DNA of 64,000 bases from Acidimicrobiaceae bacterium (GCA_009844405.1 VYBO01000046.1:1-64000); one strand, 5' to 3'; counted from the first letter of the stretch, positions 38,356-48,713 are shown. The notes: generated by a model not told the origin, from the letters alone. Numbers and translations are program-made.

Positions 38356-39669
38356 ATGCATCTTGACGGATGGGGCCGTAGGCTGCCGCGGATGGGGAGA
38401 CTGGTTGAGCGCAGCTACGAAGGGGTGATTGGGCCCGAGCCGTACAAGGCGTTCGTTCCCCACGGTGTTCGTGACTGGCGCCCGAATCCTGATCGTGGGG
38501 TTGTGGAACGCGTAGTGGTTGCCGCCGAGCGCCTAAGGTCGCTGCCGCGAGTTCTCACGCCATCACCGCCGCTGCAATGGTGTCTGAACAGGTCCGAGGG
38601 CATCGCATCCAGCGAAGTCGAGGGCATTGCGACAACGCTTCGGTCGCTCAGTCTGCTCGAGTCGTTGCGGGCCCGCCGAGATCCCGACAGACAGGCTCGC
38701 GACCGTCAGGCCCTTGGAGCCGTCAGACTCAACGCCCACGCCATCACGGCAGGCCAGCGCCCGGGTGCCGAAATCGCAGCTTCAGACATTGCCGAAATGC
38801 ACCGCGTCCTGTTCGCAGGAACCGAACAAGCCTTCGAGATCGGCCGGTTTCGAGATCGGGAGGTCTGGATCGGCGCACCCGGCACCCGCTCGCCGGCGCG
38901 GTCACACTATGTGCCGCCCCCGCACGAGTTGGTGGCGGACCTCGTTGAGGATCTCGTCGAGTTCATGTCGCTACCGAGGTGGGAGCACCCGCTGGTGGTG
39001 GCGGCCATCTCGCATCTTCAGTTCGAGACGATCCACCCGTTCATCGACGGCAACGGGCGGGTGGGTCGAGCGCTGATGCACTTCGTGATCCAGCGCACCC
39101 TTCCCCATGCGTTGGCGATACCACTGTCGGTTGCCATCGGTGAACGCAAGCAGGAGTACTTCGAGTCGTTGAGGCCCTACCAGACCTATGTCGGCGCCGC
39201 GGACACTGAGATCCGAGTGGCGACAGCCGAGGCCGCGATCTCGTATGTCGCAGACGCGGTCGTCGTCGCGTGCGACTACGCCGAGATCTTGGCGGAATGC
39301 ATTTCGCAGATGAGGGACGCATGGGACGATCTAAGGCTGCGCTCCGATTCGGCTGCAGCCGCGACTCTGGCCGCGATGTCCACAATGCCTGCGGTGACCG
39401 TCAAGTACCTCGAGCAGACCACGGGACGGTCCGCCGGATCCCTCAGGCGGGGACTTCGCAGGCTTGTCGATGCCGGAGTGGTGGCCGAGACAAGGGACAG
39501 CGAATCTGGGCGCACGGTGTTTGAGCTGCCGGCGATGCTCGACGTCGTCGACCGGCGCGGAGTGTTGCTCGATCATTGCTGGGTGTTGCATGAGGCCGGA
39601 ATCAGACGGACCGCGTCGGATCTGCTTTCACAGTTCCGCAGCGGTCCGAATTCCGCGTTCCGAGCGTGA
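38356..39669 (+). CDS. Fic-family protein (Fic/DOC AMPylase fold)
   Basis: HPFIDGNGRVGRALM core; N-terminal SSEVEGI inhibitory-type motif; C-terminal wHTH-like region. Confidence 0.92.
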   Translation: MHLDGWGRRLPRMGRLVERSYEGVIGPEPYKAFVPHGVRDWRPNPDRGVVERVVVAAERLRSLPRVLTPSPPLQWCLNRSEGIASSEVEGIATTLRSLSLLESLRARRDPDRQARDRQALGAVRLNAHAITAGQRPGAEIAASDIAEMHRVLFAGTEQAFEIGRFRDREVWIGAPGTRSPARSHYVPPPHELVADLVEDLVEFMSLPRWEHPLVVAAISHLQFETIHPFIDGNGRVGRALMHFVIQRTLPHALAIPLSVAIGERKQEYFESLRPYQTYVGAADTEIRVATAEAAISYVADAVVVACDYAEILAECISQMRDAWDDLRLRSDSAAAATLAAMSTMPAVTVKYLEQTTGRSAGSLRRGLRRLVDAGVVAETRDSESGRTVFELPAMLDVVDRRGVLLDHCWVLHEAGIRRTASDLLSQFRSGPNSAFRA

Positions 39670-39820
39670 CGGCCGCCACCGCAGAACGCCGCAGTGCTGC
39701 GTCTGGGCGGGGGCGCCCGCGCGGTGGCTAGAGTTCCGTTGCTTGGTGCCGGGAGGTGGCCCGACATCGGTGGACATGACCGGGCTGGTCGCAGCGACCA
39801 GAATCGACGGAGGGGCTTCG

Positions 39821-42280
39821 ATGGTCCAAGGGCTGCCTGATCGGGCCCAGGTGGTGGTGGTCGGCGGCGGCATCGTCGGCTGCAGCGTGGCCTACCATCT
39901 GGCCCGCCGGGGCATCACCGACGTGGTCGTGCTGGAGCAGAACAAGCTCACCGGCGGCACCACCTGGCACGCGGCCGGGCTGGTGGCCCAGCTCAAGTCG
40001 ACGTTCAGCCTCACCAAGCTGGCCACCTACTCGGCCCGCCTCTACGAGGCGCTCGAGGACGAGACCGGCCAGGCCACCGGCTGCCGCACCCCCGGGTCGA
40101 TCTCGGTGGCCGCCGACGCCGAGCGCTGGGAGGAGATCCGCCGGGGCGCGGCCATGGCGATGTCGGTGGGGGTCGATACCCGTGAGATCGGCATGGACGA
40201 GCTTCGGGAGCGCTGGCCGCTGATCCGCACCGACGACTTGGTGGGCGCGCTGTACATCCCCCGGGACGGCCACACGTCCCCGGTGGACACCACCATGGCG
40301 CTGGCCAAGGGGGCCCGCAGCCGGGGAGTGCGCATCCTCGAGGACGTCGCGGTCACCGGGCTGCGCACCCAAAACGACGCCATCGCCGGGATCGACGCCA
40401 CCCACGGCAGCATCGAGACCGAGACCGTCGTGCTGGCCACCGGCATCTGGACCCGCCACCTCGCGGCCCAGATCGGCGTCAACGTGCCGTTGCAGGCCTG
40501 CGAGCACTTCTACGTCGTCTCAGAGCCCCTCGGGCTCGACGCCGCCACGCCGGTGCTGCGCGACCCCGGCAACCACACGTACTTCAAGGAGGAGACGGGC
40601 AAGCTCATGGCCGGCTTCTTCGAGCCCCGGGGCAAGGTGTGGCGCCTCGACGGCATACCGGGGGACTTCTCCTTCGGCACGCTGGGCGAGGACTGGGACC
40701 ACATCTCACCCGTCTTCGAGCGGTCGATCCACCGGGTGCCGGCGCTGGGGGAGTGCGGCATCCAGCTGTTCCTCAACGGCCCCGAGGCCTTCACCCCCGA
40801 CGGGGTGTTCTACCTGGGCGAGTCGCCCGAGGTGGACGGCTGCTTCGTGGCGGCCGGCTTCAACTCGGTGGGCGTCCAGTCCGCGGGCGGCGTGGGCTGG
40901 GCCCTGGCCGGCTGGATCGCCGACCGCCATCCCCCCATGGACCTGTCGTCGGTCGACATCCGCCGTGCCTTCCCGTTCCAGGCGGAGCCCGCCTATCTCG
41001 CCGAGCGCGTCCCCGAGAGCCTGGGTCTGCTGTACGCCATGCACTGGCCCTTCTACCAGTACGAGAGCGCCCGGGGCCGGCGGGTGTCGCCCCTGCACGA
41101 CCGCCTGGACGCGGCCGGGGCGGTGTTCGGCGAGACCGCGGGCTGGGAGCGGCCCAATTGGTACGCCGCCGGCGGCCAGGCCCGGGAGTACGCCTACAGC
41201 TACGGCAAGCAGAACTGGTGGGCCAACGCGGGCGAGGAGTGCCGGGCCGTGCGGGGGCGGGCAGCGCTGTTCGACCAGACTTCGTTCGCCAAGTTCACCG
41301 TGGACGGCCCCGACTCGCTGACGGTGCTGGACGAGCTGAGCACAGCCCGCATCGACGTGCCCGTCGGCCGGGCGGTGTACACCCAGTGGTGCAACGACCG
41401 GGGTGGCATCGAGGCCGACCTGACCGTGACCCGCCTCGGCCTGGACCGCTTCCTGGTGGTGACCGCGGCCGCGGCCCAGACCCGTGACTGGGCCCGCCTG
41501 CGCCGGGCGTGCCGGGGCCGCAACGTCGAGATCTCCGACATCACCGAGCACTGGGCCATGCTGGGGCTGATGGGCCCCAAGGCCCGCTTCGTGCTGGCCC
41601 CGCTCACCGACGCGTCCCTCACCAACACCGACTTCCCGTTCGGCACGTCCCAGCGCATCGACGTCGCCGGCATCGACGTTCTGGCCCTGCGCATGAGTTA
41701 CGTGGGCGAGCTCGGCTGGGAGCTGTACCTGCCCAACGAGCGGGCGGTGGAACTGTACGACGCGCTGATGGAGTCGGGCGAGCCCCACGGCCTGGCCCTG
41801 GCCGGCTATCACGCCATGAACACGCTGCGGCTGGAGTCGGGCTACCGGCACTGGGGCCACGACATCACCGACGAGGACACGCCGATCGAGGCCGGGCTGG
41901 GCTTCACCGTCGGCTGGGACAAGCCCAATCCCTGGAACGGCCGGACCGCGCTGGAGAACCAGCGGGAGCAGCCCCGCAACAAGCGCCTGATCCAGTTCCG
42001 CCTGGAGCACCCCGAGATGCTCTGCTACCACGACGACCCGATCCTGCGGGACGGCGAGCCGGTGGGCGGCACCACGTCGTCGATGTGGAGCTACGTCGAG
42101 GACCGCTGCCTGGCCATGGGATATGTGCACCGGCCCGGCGGCGAGGGCGTGGTGCAGGAGTGGCTCGACGCCGGCGCCTTCGAGATCAACATCGGCGGCG
42201 ATCTCGTGCCGGCCACCCCGTCGATCCGAAGCTTCTACGATCCCCGCAACCAGCGAGTCCGCCTGCAAGACGGCCCCTGA
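39821..42280 (+). CDS. FAD-dependent oxidoreductase / GcvT-like aminomethyltransferase fusion (dimethylglycine/sarcosine dehydrogenase family)
   Basis: VVVVGGGIVGCSVAYHLARRGITDVVVLEQNKLTGGTTWHAAGLV; C-terminal GcvT (YVGELGWELYLP). Confidence 0.88.
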   Translation: MVQGLPDRAQVVVVGGGIVGCSVAYHLARRGITDVVVLEQNKLTGGTTWHAAGLVAQLKSTFSLTKLATYSARLYEALEDETGQATGCRTPGSISVAADAERWEEIRRGAAMAMSVGVDTREIGMDELRERWPLIRTDDLVGALYIPRDGHTSPVDTTMALAKGARSRGVRILEDVAVTGLRTQNDAIAGIDATHGSIETETVVLATGIWTRHLAAQIGVNVPLQACEHFYVVSEPLGLDAATPVLRDPGNHTYFKEETGKLMAGFFEPRGKVWRLDGIPGDFSFGTLGEDWDHISPVFERSIHRVPALGECGIQLFLNGPEAFTPDGVFYLGESPEVDGCFVAAGFNSVGVQSAGGVGWALAGWIADRHPPMDLSSVDIRRAFPFQAEPAYLAERVPESLGLLYAMHWPFYQYESARGRRVSPLHDRLDAAGAVFGETAGWERPNWYAAGGQAREYAYSYGKQNWWANAGEECRAVRGRAALFDQTSFAKFTVDGPDSLTVLDELSTARIDVPVGRAVYTQWCNDRGGIEADLTVTRLGLDRFLVVTAAAAQTRDWARLRRACRGRNVEISDITEHWAMLGLMGPKARFVLAPLTDASLTNTDFPFGTSQRIDVAGIDVLALRMSYVGELGWELYLPNERAVELYDALMESGEPHGLALAGYHAMNTLRLESGYRHWGHDITDEDTPIEAGLGFTVGWDKPNPWNGRTALENQREQPRNKRLIQFRLEHPEMLCYHDDPILRDGEPVGGTTSSMWSYVEDRCLAMGYVHRPGGEGVVQEWLDAGAFEINIGGDLVPATPSIRSFYDPRNQRVRLQDGP

Positions 42281-42387
42281 CTGCTCGAAGCGCCTCTGCG
42301 ACAAACCTCGACGTTGTCGGGATGGCGGCCTTTCGGGCGTTGACGGTCTGTTGAAGGAAACGTGGAGGCTCATGGTTCACTGGCGCG

Positions 42388-42630
42388 ATGATGCCACTGG
42401 TCCTCCCCAGCGCCCGACGCCATGGCATCTCTGATCGCGACATCCTGCACGCCTATCGCAATGCGGTGGACTTTTTCGCAGCGGAGGATCCGGACGAGGA
42501 CCTGATGACGGTCGTCGGTGCCGATGAGAGCGGTCGACTGCTGGAGGTAGGTTTCCGCAGAGACCGGTCGGGGCGCCGCCTTGTCGTACACGCGATGCCC
42601 GCTCGCCCCAAGTATCTCAGGCACCGCTGA
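42388..42630 (+). CDS. small hypothetical protein, possible BrnT/DUF4258-like toxin
   Basis: DILHAYRNAVDFFAAEDPDEDLMTVVGADESGRLLEVGFRRDRSGRRLVVHAMPARPKYL; weak resemblance only. Confidence 0.4.
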   Translation: MMPLVLPSARRHGISDRDILHAYRNAVDFFAAEDPDEDLMTVVGADESGRLLEVGFRRDRSGRRLVVHAMPARPKYLRHR

Positions 42631-42738
42631 ACCGGACGCCACCCCCTATTGCGAGGGCTCGCCCCGAGGGCGCACCAAAGCGGTGACCCGGATGATCTCA
42701 GCACTGCGGGTGACTGAAGCCCACCCTATAGTGAGCCC

Positions 42739-43071
42739 ATGCCGCGCGCCCCTGAAGAGGTCCTTGAGGAAGCGGAGAAACTCGCGGACTGGTTCGAACA
42801 GCACGGTCCATCGCCAGAGAATCAGCAGCCGGTCTCGCAGTTCTTCATCGGATGCATCGTCGATGCCGTGAGACTCGGCGATGCGCGTGACATCGCAGCG
42901 GCGGTTCTAGCCGCCCGGAACGCCAGGGTCTCGTGGTTCCAGATCGGCGACGCCCTCAACGTATCGGCCAGGGATGCCGAGCACCGCTTCGGTGCCGTCG
43001 TCGAATTGGCGCAGGCAGCGCGCAAGAAGGTACGCAGTGCCACATCCGAGCTGCCGCCACTAGGTCGTTGA
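42739..43071 (+). CDS. hypothetical protein
   Basis: ORF with ATG; no confident family. Confidence 0.45.
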   Translation: MPRAPEEVLEEAEKLADWFEQHGPSPENQQPVSQFFIGCIVDAVRLGDARDIAAAVLAARNARVSWFQIGDALNVSARDAEHRFGAVVELAQAARKKVRSATSELPPLGR

Positions 43072-43255
43072 GAATGCCGCGCCGGCTGCGGATCTGTCGG
43101 GCTGCGTCGCTGCAACGATATCCGTGAAACGATCCAACACTGCGGCGCGAGCATCCTGGCCGTGTCCGTGCAGATGGTAGACGCTGATTTCTCGCCCTAG
43201 TGCGCCACGTGTAACGCCGGTCGGCACTTCCGCGGGATCCGGCGCTCCGTCGGGG

Positions 43256-45349
43256 TCAGGGTTCGATGGTGAGGGGGCTGCCGAACAGCCAGAGGCCCGC
43301 GGGGGCGTCGGCCGGCAGGAAGCGGCTTCGGGGCAGCCGCGGCCCGCCCCAGGCGCCGGGGACCTCCCAGGTCTGCAGCGCTAGCTCTGTGCGGCCGCCG
43401 GCCCCGGAGCGGGCTATGAGGCGCACGTGCACCGCGTTCCCGCCCAGCTCGAGCGTGAGGTGGCTGCTGTGCTGCCACCCGCCCGCGGCGGCGGCGCCCG
43501 GCACCGTCCGCGTCCGCGGCAGCAGCAGCTCGCCCCAGGCGCCGCCGGGCCCGAGCTGTTGGAGCGCGAGCTCGACGCGTCCGCCGTCGAGCCGCCGCGC
43601 CGCGGGGCGCAGCACGAGCTCGGTGGGGACGGCGACGCTGACGGTGACCGTCACTGGCGGGGTCGCCTGCTCGCCGTCGGTGGCAGCGACGCTGAACGTG
43701 GCGTCGCCCTCGGCCAGCGGCGTCACCGTGACCGTGCCGCCGGCCAGCGCGACGCCGATCACGTCGGAGGGCTGGGGCTCGCCCAGCTCGAAGCCCAGCG
43801 GGTCGCCGTCGGGGTCGGAGAAGTGCTGTCTCAGGTCGAGCTCCGCGGCCGGGCCGCCGCTGAAGAGCCGCAGCGGCTCGACGGCGTCGCCGCGCGGCCC
43901 GCGGTTGGGCAGCTTCACCCGGTAACTGGGTGAGCGGCGGCCGTCGGCCGCGGTCACCGTCACGACGATCGCCGCGAAGTCGTCGTCGGGCGCGGCCGGG
44001 AACAGGTCCACCTGGTGGCCGTTGGCCGGGTCGCCGTCGGCGTCGGCCGGCTCGACGGTGACGGTGGCGCCGGCGTCGCGGGCGCGGGCCTCGACGGTGG
44101 TCTCGCGTACCGGGGCACCCCACTCGGCCCGGTACGCCCTCGTGTCGGGCTTGAACCGCCCGATGTCGAGCCCGCTCAGCGACAGCGCCGCCAGGGGCGC
44201 GTCGGCCGGCATTTGGTAGCTGTAGACCCGGTCGTCGCCGGCGTCGGCGACGTACATCACCCGGCCGTCCGACCATACGCCGCGCGGGCTGCCGTTGCCG
44301 GCCTCCGCGAGCGCCGCGAAGTCCAGTTCGGGCGTGCGCCGCAGCTCCGTGGCGCCGCCGGGCTCGGCGGGCATCCGGTAGGCGAACAGCCGCGCCCGGT
44401 CGTGGTCCGACACCCACACGCCGGTCCCGTCGGACCACAGGCCGTGCGGCGCGGCGTTGGCCGCGTCCAGCTCGTGGCGGCCGAGCGGCTCACCGCCGGG
44501 AAGCTCGTAGGCGAACAGTGCGCCCTCGCCGGCGTCGAGCACCCACAGCGCGGCGCCGTCGCCCCAGACGCCGCGCGCCTCGGCGTTGCCGGCGTCGAGC
44601 GCGAACTCGCGCCCCTCGAGGCGCCCGCCGGCCGCGTCGTAGGCGAAGACCCGGTCGGCGCCGCTGTCCGACACCCACAGCACGGCGCCGTCCGACCAGA
44701 CGCCGCGCGCCACGGCGTTGGCCTCCGCCACCGCGATGGCGGGTGCCGCCTCGGGCCGCCCGCCGTCTCGCGCGTAGTCCGGGCCGGCGTCGAGCGGGTA
44801 GCCGTGCAGGGCGTCGGGCCGCCCCGTCGCGTTGTCGAGCAGCCACAGCACCGCGCCGTCACCCCACATCCCCGTCGGCGTGCCGTGGTCGTTGCCCAGC
44901 GCGGCGACGTCGCGGGTCACGGTCCACGCGAACGCGTCCGGGGACGGCTCGGGCGCCGCCGGGACGCCCGGCGGCTCGCCGACCGACTCGATCAGCCAGC
45001 TGCCGTCGCCCTGCGACTGCGCGCGGAGATGGTAGACGCGCCCGTCGATGCGCCAGCCCGGCACCTCGACGGAGACGGCGTCGCGGAAGAACAGGAAGCG
45101 GCCCCGCCCCGACCGGTCCACGAGGAAGCGGCTGTCGGTGCCGGGGTAGACGCAGGGCATGCCGAAGACGACCACCAAGTCGGCGCGGCACACCGGCGGC
45201 TCGACCTCCTGCGCGGCCGCCGGCGCCGCGCCGGCGGCGCCGAGCGCCAGGAGCGCCGCCACCAGCAACGGCAAACTCCGCGTGAGCGTGCGCCGCAGCA
45301 CTGCGATGCCCGACGGCCCGGCCGGGCTTGCCCGGTGTTGTTGATGCAT
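43256..45349 (-). CDS. secreted beta-propeller-like protein with cadherin-like domain and C-terminal tandem repeat
   Basis: signal peptide (LTRSLPLLVAALLALGAAGAAPAAAQE), repeated GVWSDGAVLWVSDSGADRVFAYD units, HFSDPDGDPLGFE, two ~60-aa C-terminal GGRxELALQ...GAWGxxxLPRxR repeats. Confidence 0.75.
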   Translation of the reverse strand: MHQQHRASPAGPSGIAVLRRTLTRSLPLLVAALLALGAAGAAPAAAQEVEPPVCRADLVVVFGMPCVYPGTDSRFLVDRSGRGRFLFFRDAVSVEVPGWRIDGRVYHLRAQSQGDGSWLIESVGEPPGVPAAPEPSPDAFAWTVTRDVAALGNDHGTPTGMWGDGAVLWLLDNATGRPDALHGYPLDAGPDYARDGGRPEAAPAIAVAEANAVARGVWSDGAVLWVSDSGADRVFAYDAAGGRLEGREFALDAGNAEARGVWGDGAALWVLDAGEGALFAYELPGGEPLGRHELDAANAAPHGLWSDGTGVWVSDHDRARLFAYRMPAEPGGATELRRTPELDFAALAEAGNGSPRGVWSDGRVMYVADAGDDRVYSYQMPADAPLAALSLSGLDIGRFKPDTRAYRAEWGAPVRETTVEARARDAGATVTVEPADADGDPANGHQVDLFPAAPDDDFAAIVVTVTAADGRRSPSYRVKLPNRGPRGDAVEPLRLFSGGPAAELDLRQHFSDPDGDPLGFELGEPQPSDVIGVALAGGTVTVTPLAEGDATFSVAATDGEQATPPVTVTVSVAVPTELVLRPAARRLDGGRVELALQQLGPGGAWGELLLPRTRTVPGAAAAGGWQHSSHLTLELGGNAVHVRLIARSGAGGRTELALQTWEVPGAWGGPRLPRSRFLPADAPAGLWLFGSPLTIEP

Positions 45350-45498
45350 GCCTGCCTCCCCTCGCCCGGCGCCCGCTGGAGCAAACGTCGTGTGCTCGGG
45401 CTGGGCTTGAGCCGCTAGAGCAAAGCTATCGTCACGCGGCCCCGGAGGGGGACGATAGGGCCTCGAACGAGGGCCTCGCTGCACAGCTCGCGGTAGAC

Positions 45499-45576
45499 AT
45501 GATGGAATCTCACGCGCGCGCCGCTGCGGCCGTTCTCCTCGCGGCACAAGACATTCGGCGGCTGCCTGAGATCTGA
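45499..45576 (+). pseudogene. degenerate remnant of a DUF6036-type nucleotidyltransferase 5' end
   Basis: MMESHARAAAAVLLAAQDIRRLPEI* resembles MTEPPARPRRGRLLTAHDIRRLLGAL at 48016, with nucleotide similarity along the segment. Confidence 0.5.
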
Positions 45577-45904
45577 CGCTTCTCCGGGTCACAGATGGCC
45601 ACCTACCGCGAAGGGCCGAGAACATGGTGACCGAGTGGGCCGAGCGGAACCGCCCGCGAGCTCCAGGATGCCTGGCAGCGAGCGGAGCGGCGCCGGCATC
45701 CCGGCAAGATCGCACCTTTGGAGTAGCCGCAGCCGTCATGCGATTGAACTCGACGTCGGAGCCTGCCGTCGGACAGCACCGACACTCGGCCCAGCAGCGG
45801 CGATGTTGCGGGATGCCGCCGCGGTGCGGTAGAGTGCCGCCAACACGACTTGACGGTTCGGCTCTGGGCGGTGCCGTCCGTCGCTGGAAGGCAAGGAGTG
45901 TGCT

Positions 45905-47249
45905 ATGACCATTTCCCGACCGATGTCTGTGAGGACTGTCTTCTTGGCGTTGTGCGCGGCTCTCGTCGCGGCGGCGCTTCTGGCGGTCGCCCCCCCCCCC
46001 CGCTGACGCGCAGACCGAGCCGGTAGGCGCGGTCATAGCCACCGCGACCTGGATTTGGACGTTCAACGACGACGGCACCATTGACGAGACCACTGATGCG
46101 GCGAAGAAATATCTGAACATCGTCGACAACTTCTTTCAGAAGGGCGCCACCTCCTACGGCACGTCCATCGAGTTCGAGGAAGTCATGCGTCGGGGTGTGC
46201 TGGCAGGCGAGAAGGTGACGGCCAGGTGCAGCCCCGACCACGTCTGCACCTGGAACGGCGGCGACGTGGACGATGACAGAGGCAAGGACTGCGACAGATC
46301 CTCCGACGGTTTCGATCCCTCCTGCAACTTCACGTTGACCTACAAGGAGGTCGAGGTGCCCGAGGTGGTGGACTACGTGGATGTCTCGCAGGACGACGTC
46401 GACGCGCAGCGCGACCCGAAGGGCACGGTGCCGGCCGGCCCGCGCAGCCGCACCGCCACCTACAGCGTGCCGGGCCATCTGACCTGCGGAGACCTGTTCG
46501 GCCAGGCCTATGTTTGGACGGTCAAGGATGAGTTGCTGGTCGCGACGTACTATGTGGAGGTCTATTCGCGCGACGACAACGGCGACGTCGTCGTCCCGTT
46601 CGTGGTGACCGGATGCGTGCTGCGCGACCCGGACGAGCCGTACCATCCGATCGTCGAGCAAGTCGACGCCAACGGCGACACGGTAATAGACTCCATGACC
46701 AATCTCCCGGAGCTGGTCAAGGCTTCAGAGCCTCAGATGCGCGGCGGGCGGCCCGTGACCGCCGGCGAGGTCCTGCCCGCCACCCGGGCCCCTGTCACCG
46801 ACTGCAGCATGCTCGAAGGCACCCCCAGGGGCAGCGAGTGCGTCGTCACCTACCACGAGTACACGTCGCCGGACGCCGCCGGCGAGGTGCCGCGCCCGGC
46901 CACGGGCCGGCTGGCGAGCGTCACCCACCCCGGCGACGCCCCCGAGTACGAGCCGCCCACCGAGCGCGAGGTCGAAGCCTGCAACCGCCGCTCGGACCAC
47001 GAGACCTGCATCAACAAGCTCGAGGCCGACGCGTTGAACGACTACTACCGGGCGCTGGAGGCCCACGACGCGAAGGTCCAGCGCTACGAGCAGGAGCTCG
47101 ACAACCTCGCCTACGACATCGACGACGACCCCGCCACCCCGGAGACGCTCCGGGGCGAGCCGTTCTGGGTGTGCACCTCCTACGAACAGTGGAAACGCGA
47201 CGTCGAAGAGGGCTACACCACCGGACAGCGCTGCTACCTCGTCGGCTGA
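45905..47249 (+). CDS. secreted protein of unknown function, frameshifted at a 12-C tract within the signal peptide
   Basis: MTISRPMSVRTVFLALCAALVAAALLAVA + poly-C + DAQTEPVGAVIATATW...; as written the frame stops at 46004-46006; the body is open in the frame of 46185-47249. Confidence 0.65.
45990..46001. repeat. 12-nt poly-C homopolymer
   Basis: direct reading; minus-strand ORF translation (ASAGGGGDRQ) confirms 12 G. Confidence 0.97.
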
Positions 47250-47383
47250 CACCAGCCACCGGCGGCGCAGCCGCCGCAAAACCATCGAACACCCGGGCCC
47301 CCGCCTACATGCGGGGGCCCGGCGCTGTAGGCCGCAACCCGCGGTTCAGTTGCTCAGGTCGATTGTCACACAAGCCAGTCAAA

Positions 47384-47517
47384 GAGCGAGCGCGGATTGA
47401 TCGGCGGCCAATCGCGTCGCAGGGTGGTCATTTCCGCTCTTGTTCGCTTCGCTCACGGGCCGCTCGGGCCACGGCCCCGCCCGTACGGGCCGGGTCGCCC
47501 GCCTATCCGCGGGGCCT
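47384..47517. repeat. long form of dispersed repeat, copy 3
   Basis: same sequence as 11943-12077 and 13268-13403. Confidence 0.95.
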
Positions 47518-47584
47518 CAAAGTCAATCGTATAGTGCTGTCAAGCACGACCGGGATGCGATGGCCGGAGCTAGGATCGCCTCCG

Positions 47585-48019
47585 ATGACTGGCACGGGCT
47601 CTGACGCTGCTCAGGAGGAGTCGGGCGGACGGATGTCGCGCCGCTGCATGTTGCTGGAGGAGATCCCCGCGGAGATGGACGCCCCCGGCCGCGGCGCCGG
47701 CCATCTGCCCATCATGCAGTTCATCAAGGACTGGAACAACCAGCCCGAGTCACGGGCCCGTATGCTCGCGGACGCGCTGCCGGCAGGCACCGACACTGGG
47801 ACCGCCGCCAAGATAGCGGCCGTGGTGCACGCACTCTGCGAACGCGACGCCCATCCGCTGCCCGGCTGGATCGACGCTGCCGTCGCTTCTGAGGACGTCG
47901 CCCTCGTCGGCGCCGTCGATCTCGCCACACCGTACGGGCAGGATGTGCGTGCCGGCGCCCCTGCGCCGTGCCGCCACCACCGCGTCTACTTCTCGACGAA
48001 GACCTTGTACTCGACATGA
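47585..48019 (+). CDS. hypothetical partner of the downstream nucleotidyltransferase-like gene
   Basis: MTGTGSDAAQEESGG...LPIMQFIKDWNNQPESRARMLADALP; ATGA overlap with 48016. Confidence 0.55.
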   Translation: MTGTGSDAAQEESGGRMSRRCMLLEEIPAEMDAPGRGAGHLPIMQFIKDWNNQPESRARMLADALPAGTDTGTAAKIAAVVHALCERDAHPLPGWIDAAVASEDVALVGAVDLATPYGQDVRAGAPAPCRHHRVYFSTKTLYST

Positions 48020-48678
48020 CGGAGCCTCCCGCGCGCCCCCGCCGCGGCCGTCTCCTCACAGCACACGACATAAGGCGGCTGCTGGGCGCGCTCAACGACT
48101 GCCTGCTCGATCTCGACTCGCGTCACCACCAAATCCTCGTCGCCGGCGGCGCTGCGCTGGCACTCATGTGGGAGGACCGCTCCACCCAGCATCGCGCCAC
48201 CCGCGACATCGACGTCCTCGAGCACCGCTTCCGGTCTCCGCCCGAACGCCGCACCGGCGCTGTTGACCTGATCTCGATGCGCTTCCCGAAGGAAATGGTG
48301 CGCTCCATCCGGCTGATAGCCGAACTGGAGGACCTCCCCCACAACTGGCTCAACACAAGCGCTGCCATCTTCACCCCCGACGGCGACATGCGCCCGCAGC
48401 TGCTGTATCAAGGAGAATGCCTGACCGTGCAGGCGCCCTGTGCGGAACTACTTCTCGCCATGAAGCTCTATGCAGCCCGAGAACACGACCTCGAAGATGC
48501 AACCAGACTCGCACACGATGCAGCCATCACGGAGCCCGCAGAGCTCGTCGCGCTCGTCGCTTCCGCCTACGGCGCCGATGCGGCCGAAGCCAGCACCCGC
48601 TTCGCGGCCCAGACGGCGCAGGAAATCCAGAGGCCTGCGACAAGCCGCAGCGACATGGACCCTGATGCAGACATATAG
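48016..48678 (+). CDS. DUF6036-like (AbiEii-type) nucleotidyltransferase
   Basis: HHQILVAGGAALALMWEDRSTQHRATRDIDVLE; CAELLLAMKLYAAREHDLEDATRLA. Confidence 0.75.
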   Translation: MTEPPARPRRGRLLTAHDIRRLLGALNDCLLDLDSRHHQILVAGGAALALMWEDRSTQHRATRDIDVLEHRFRSPPERRTGAVDLISMRFPKEMVRSIRLIAELEDLPHNWLNTSAAIFTPDGDMRPQLLYQGECLTVQAPCAELLLAMKLYAAREHDLEDATRLAHDAAITEPAELVALVASAYGADAAEASTRFAAQTAQEIQRPATSRSDMDPDADI

Positions 48679-48713
48679 AATACGGTGCTGGTGCGCACAC
48701 CTTCGGGAGGGGC

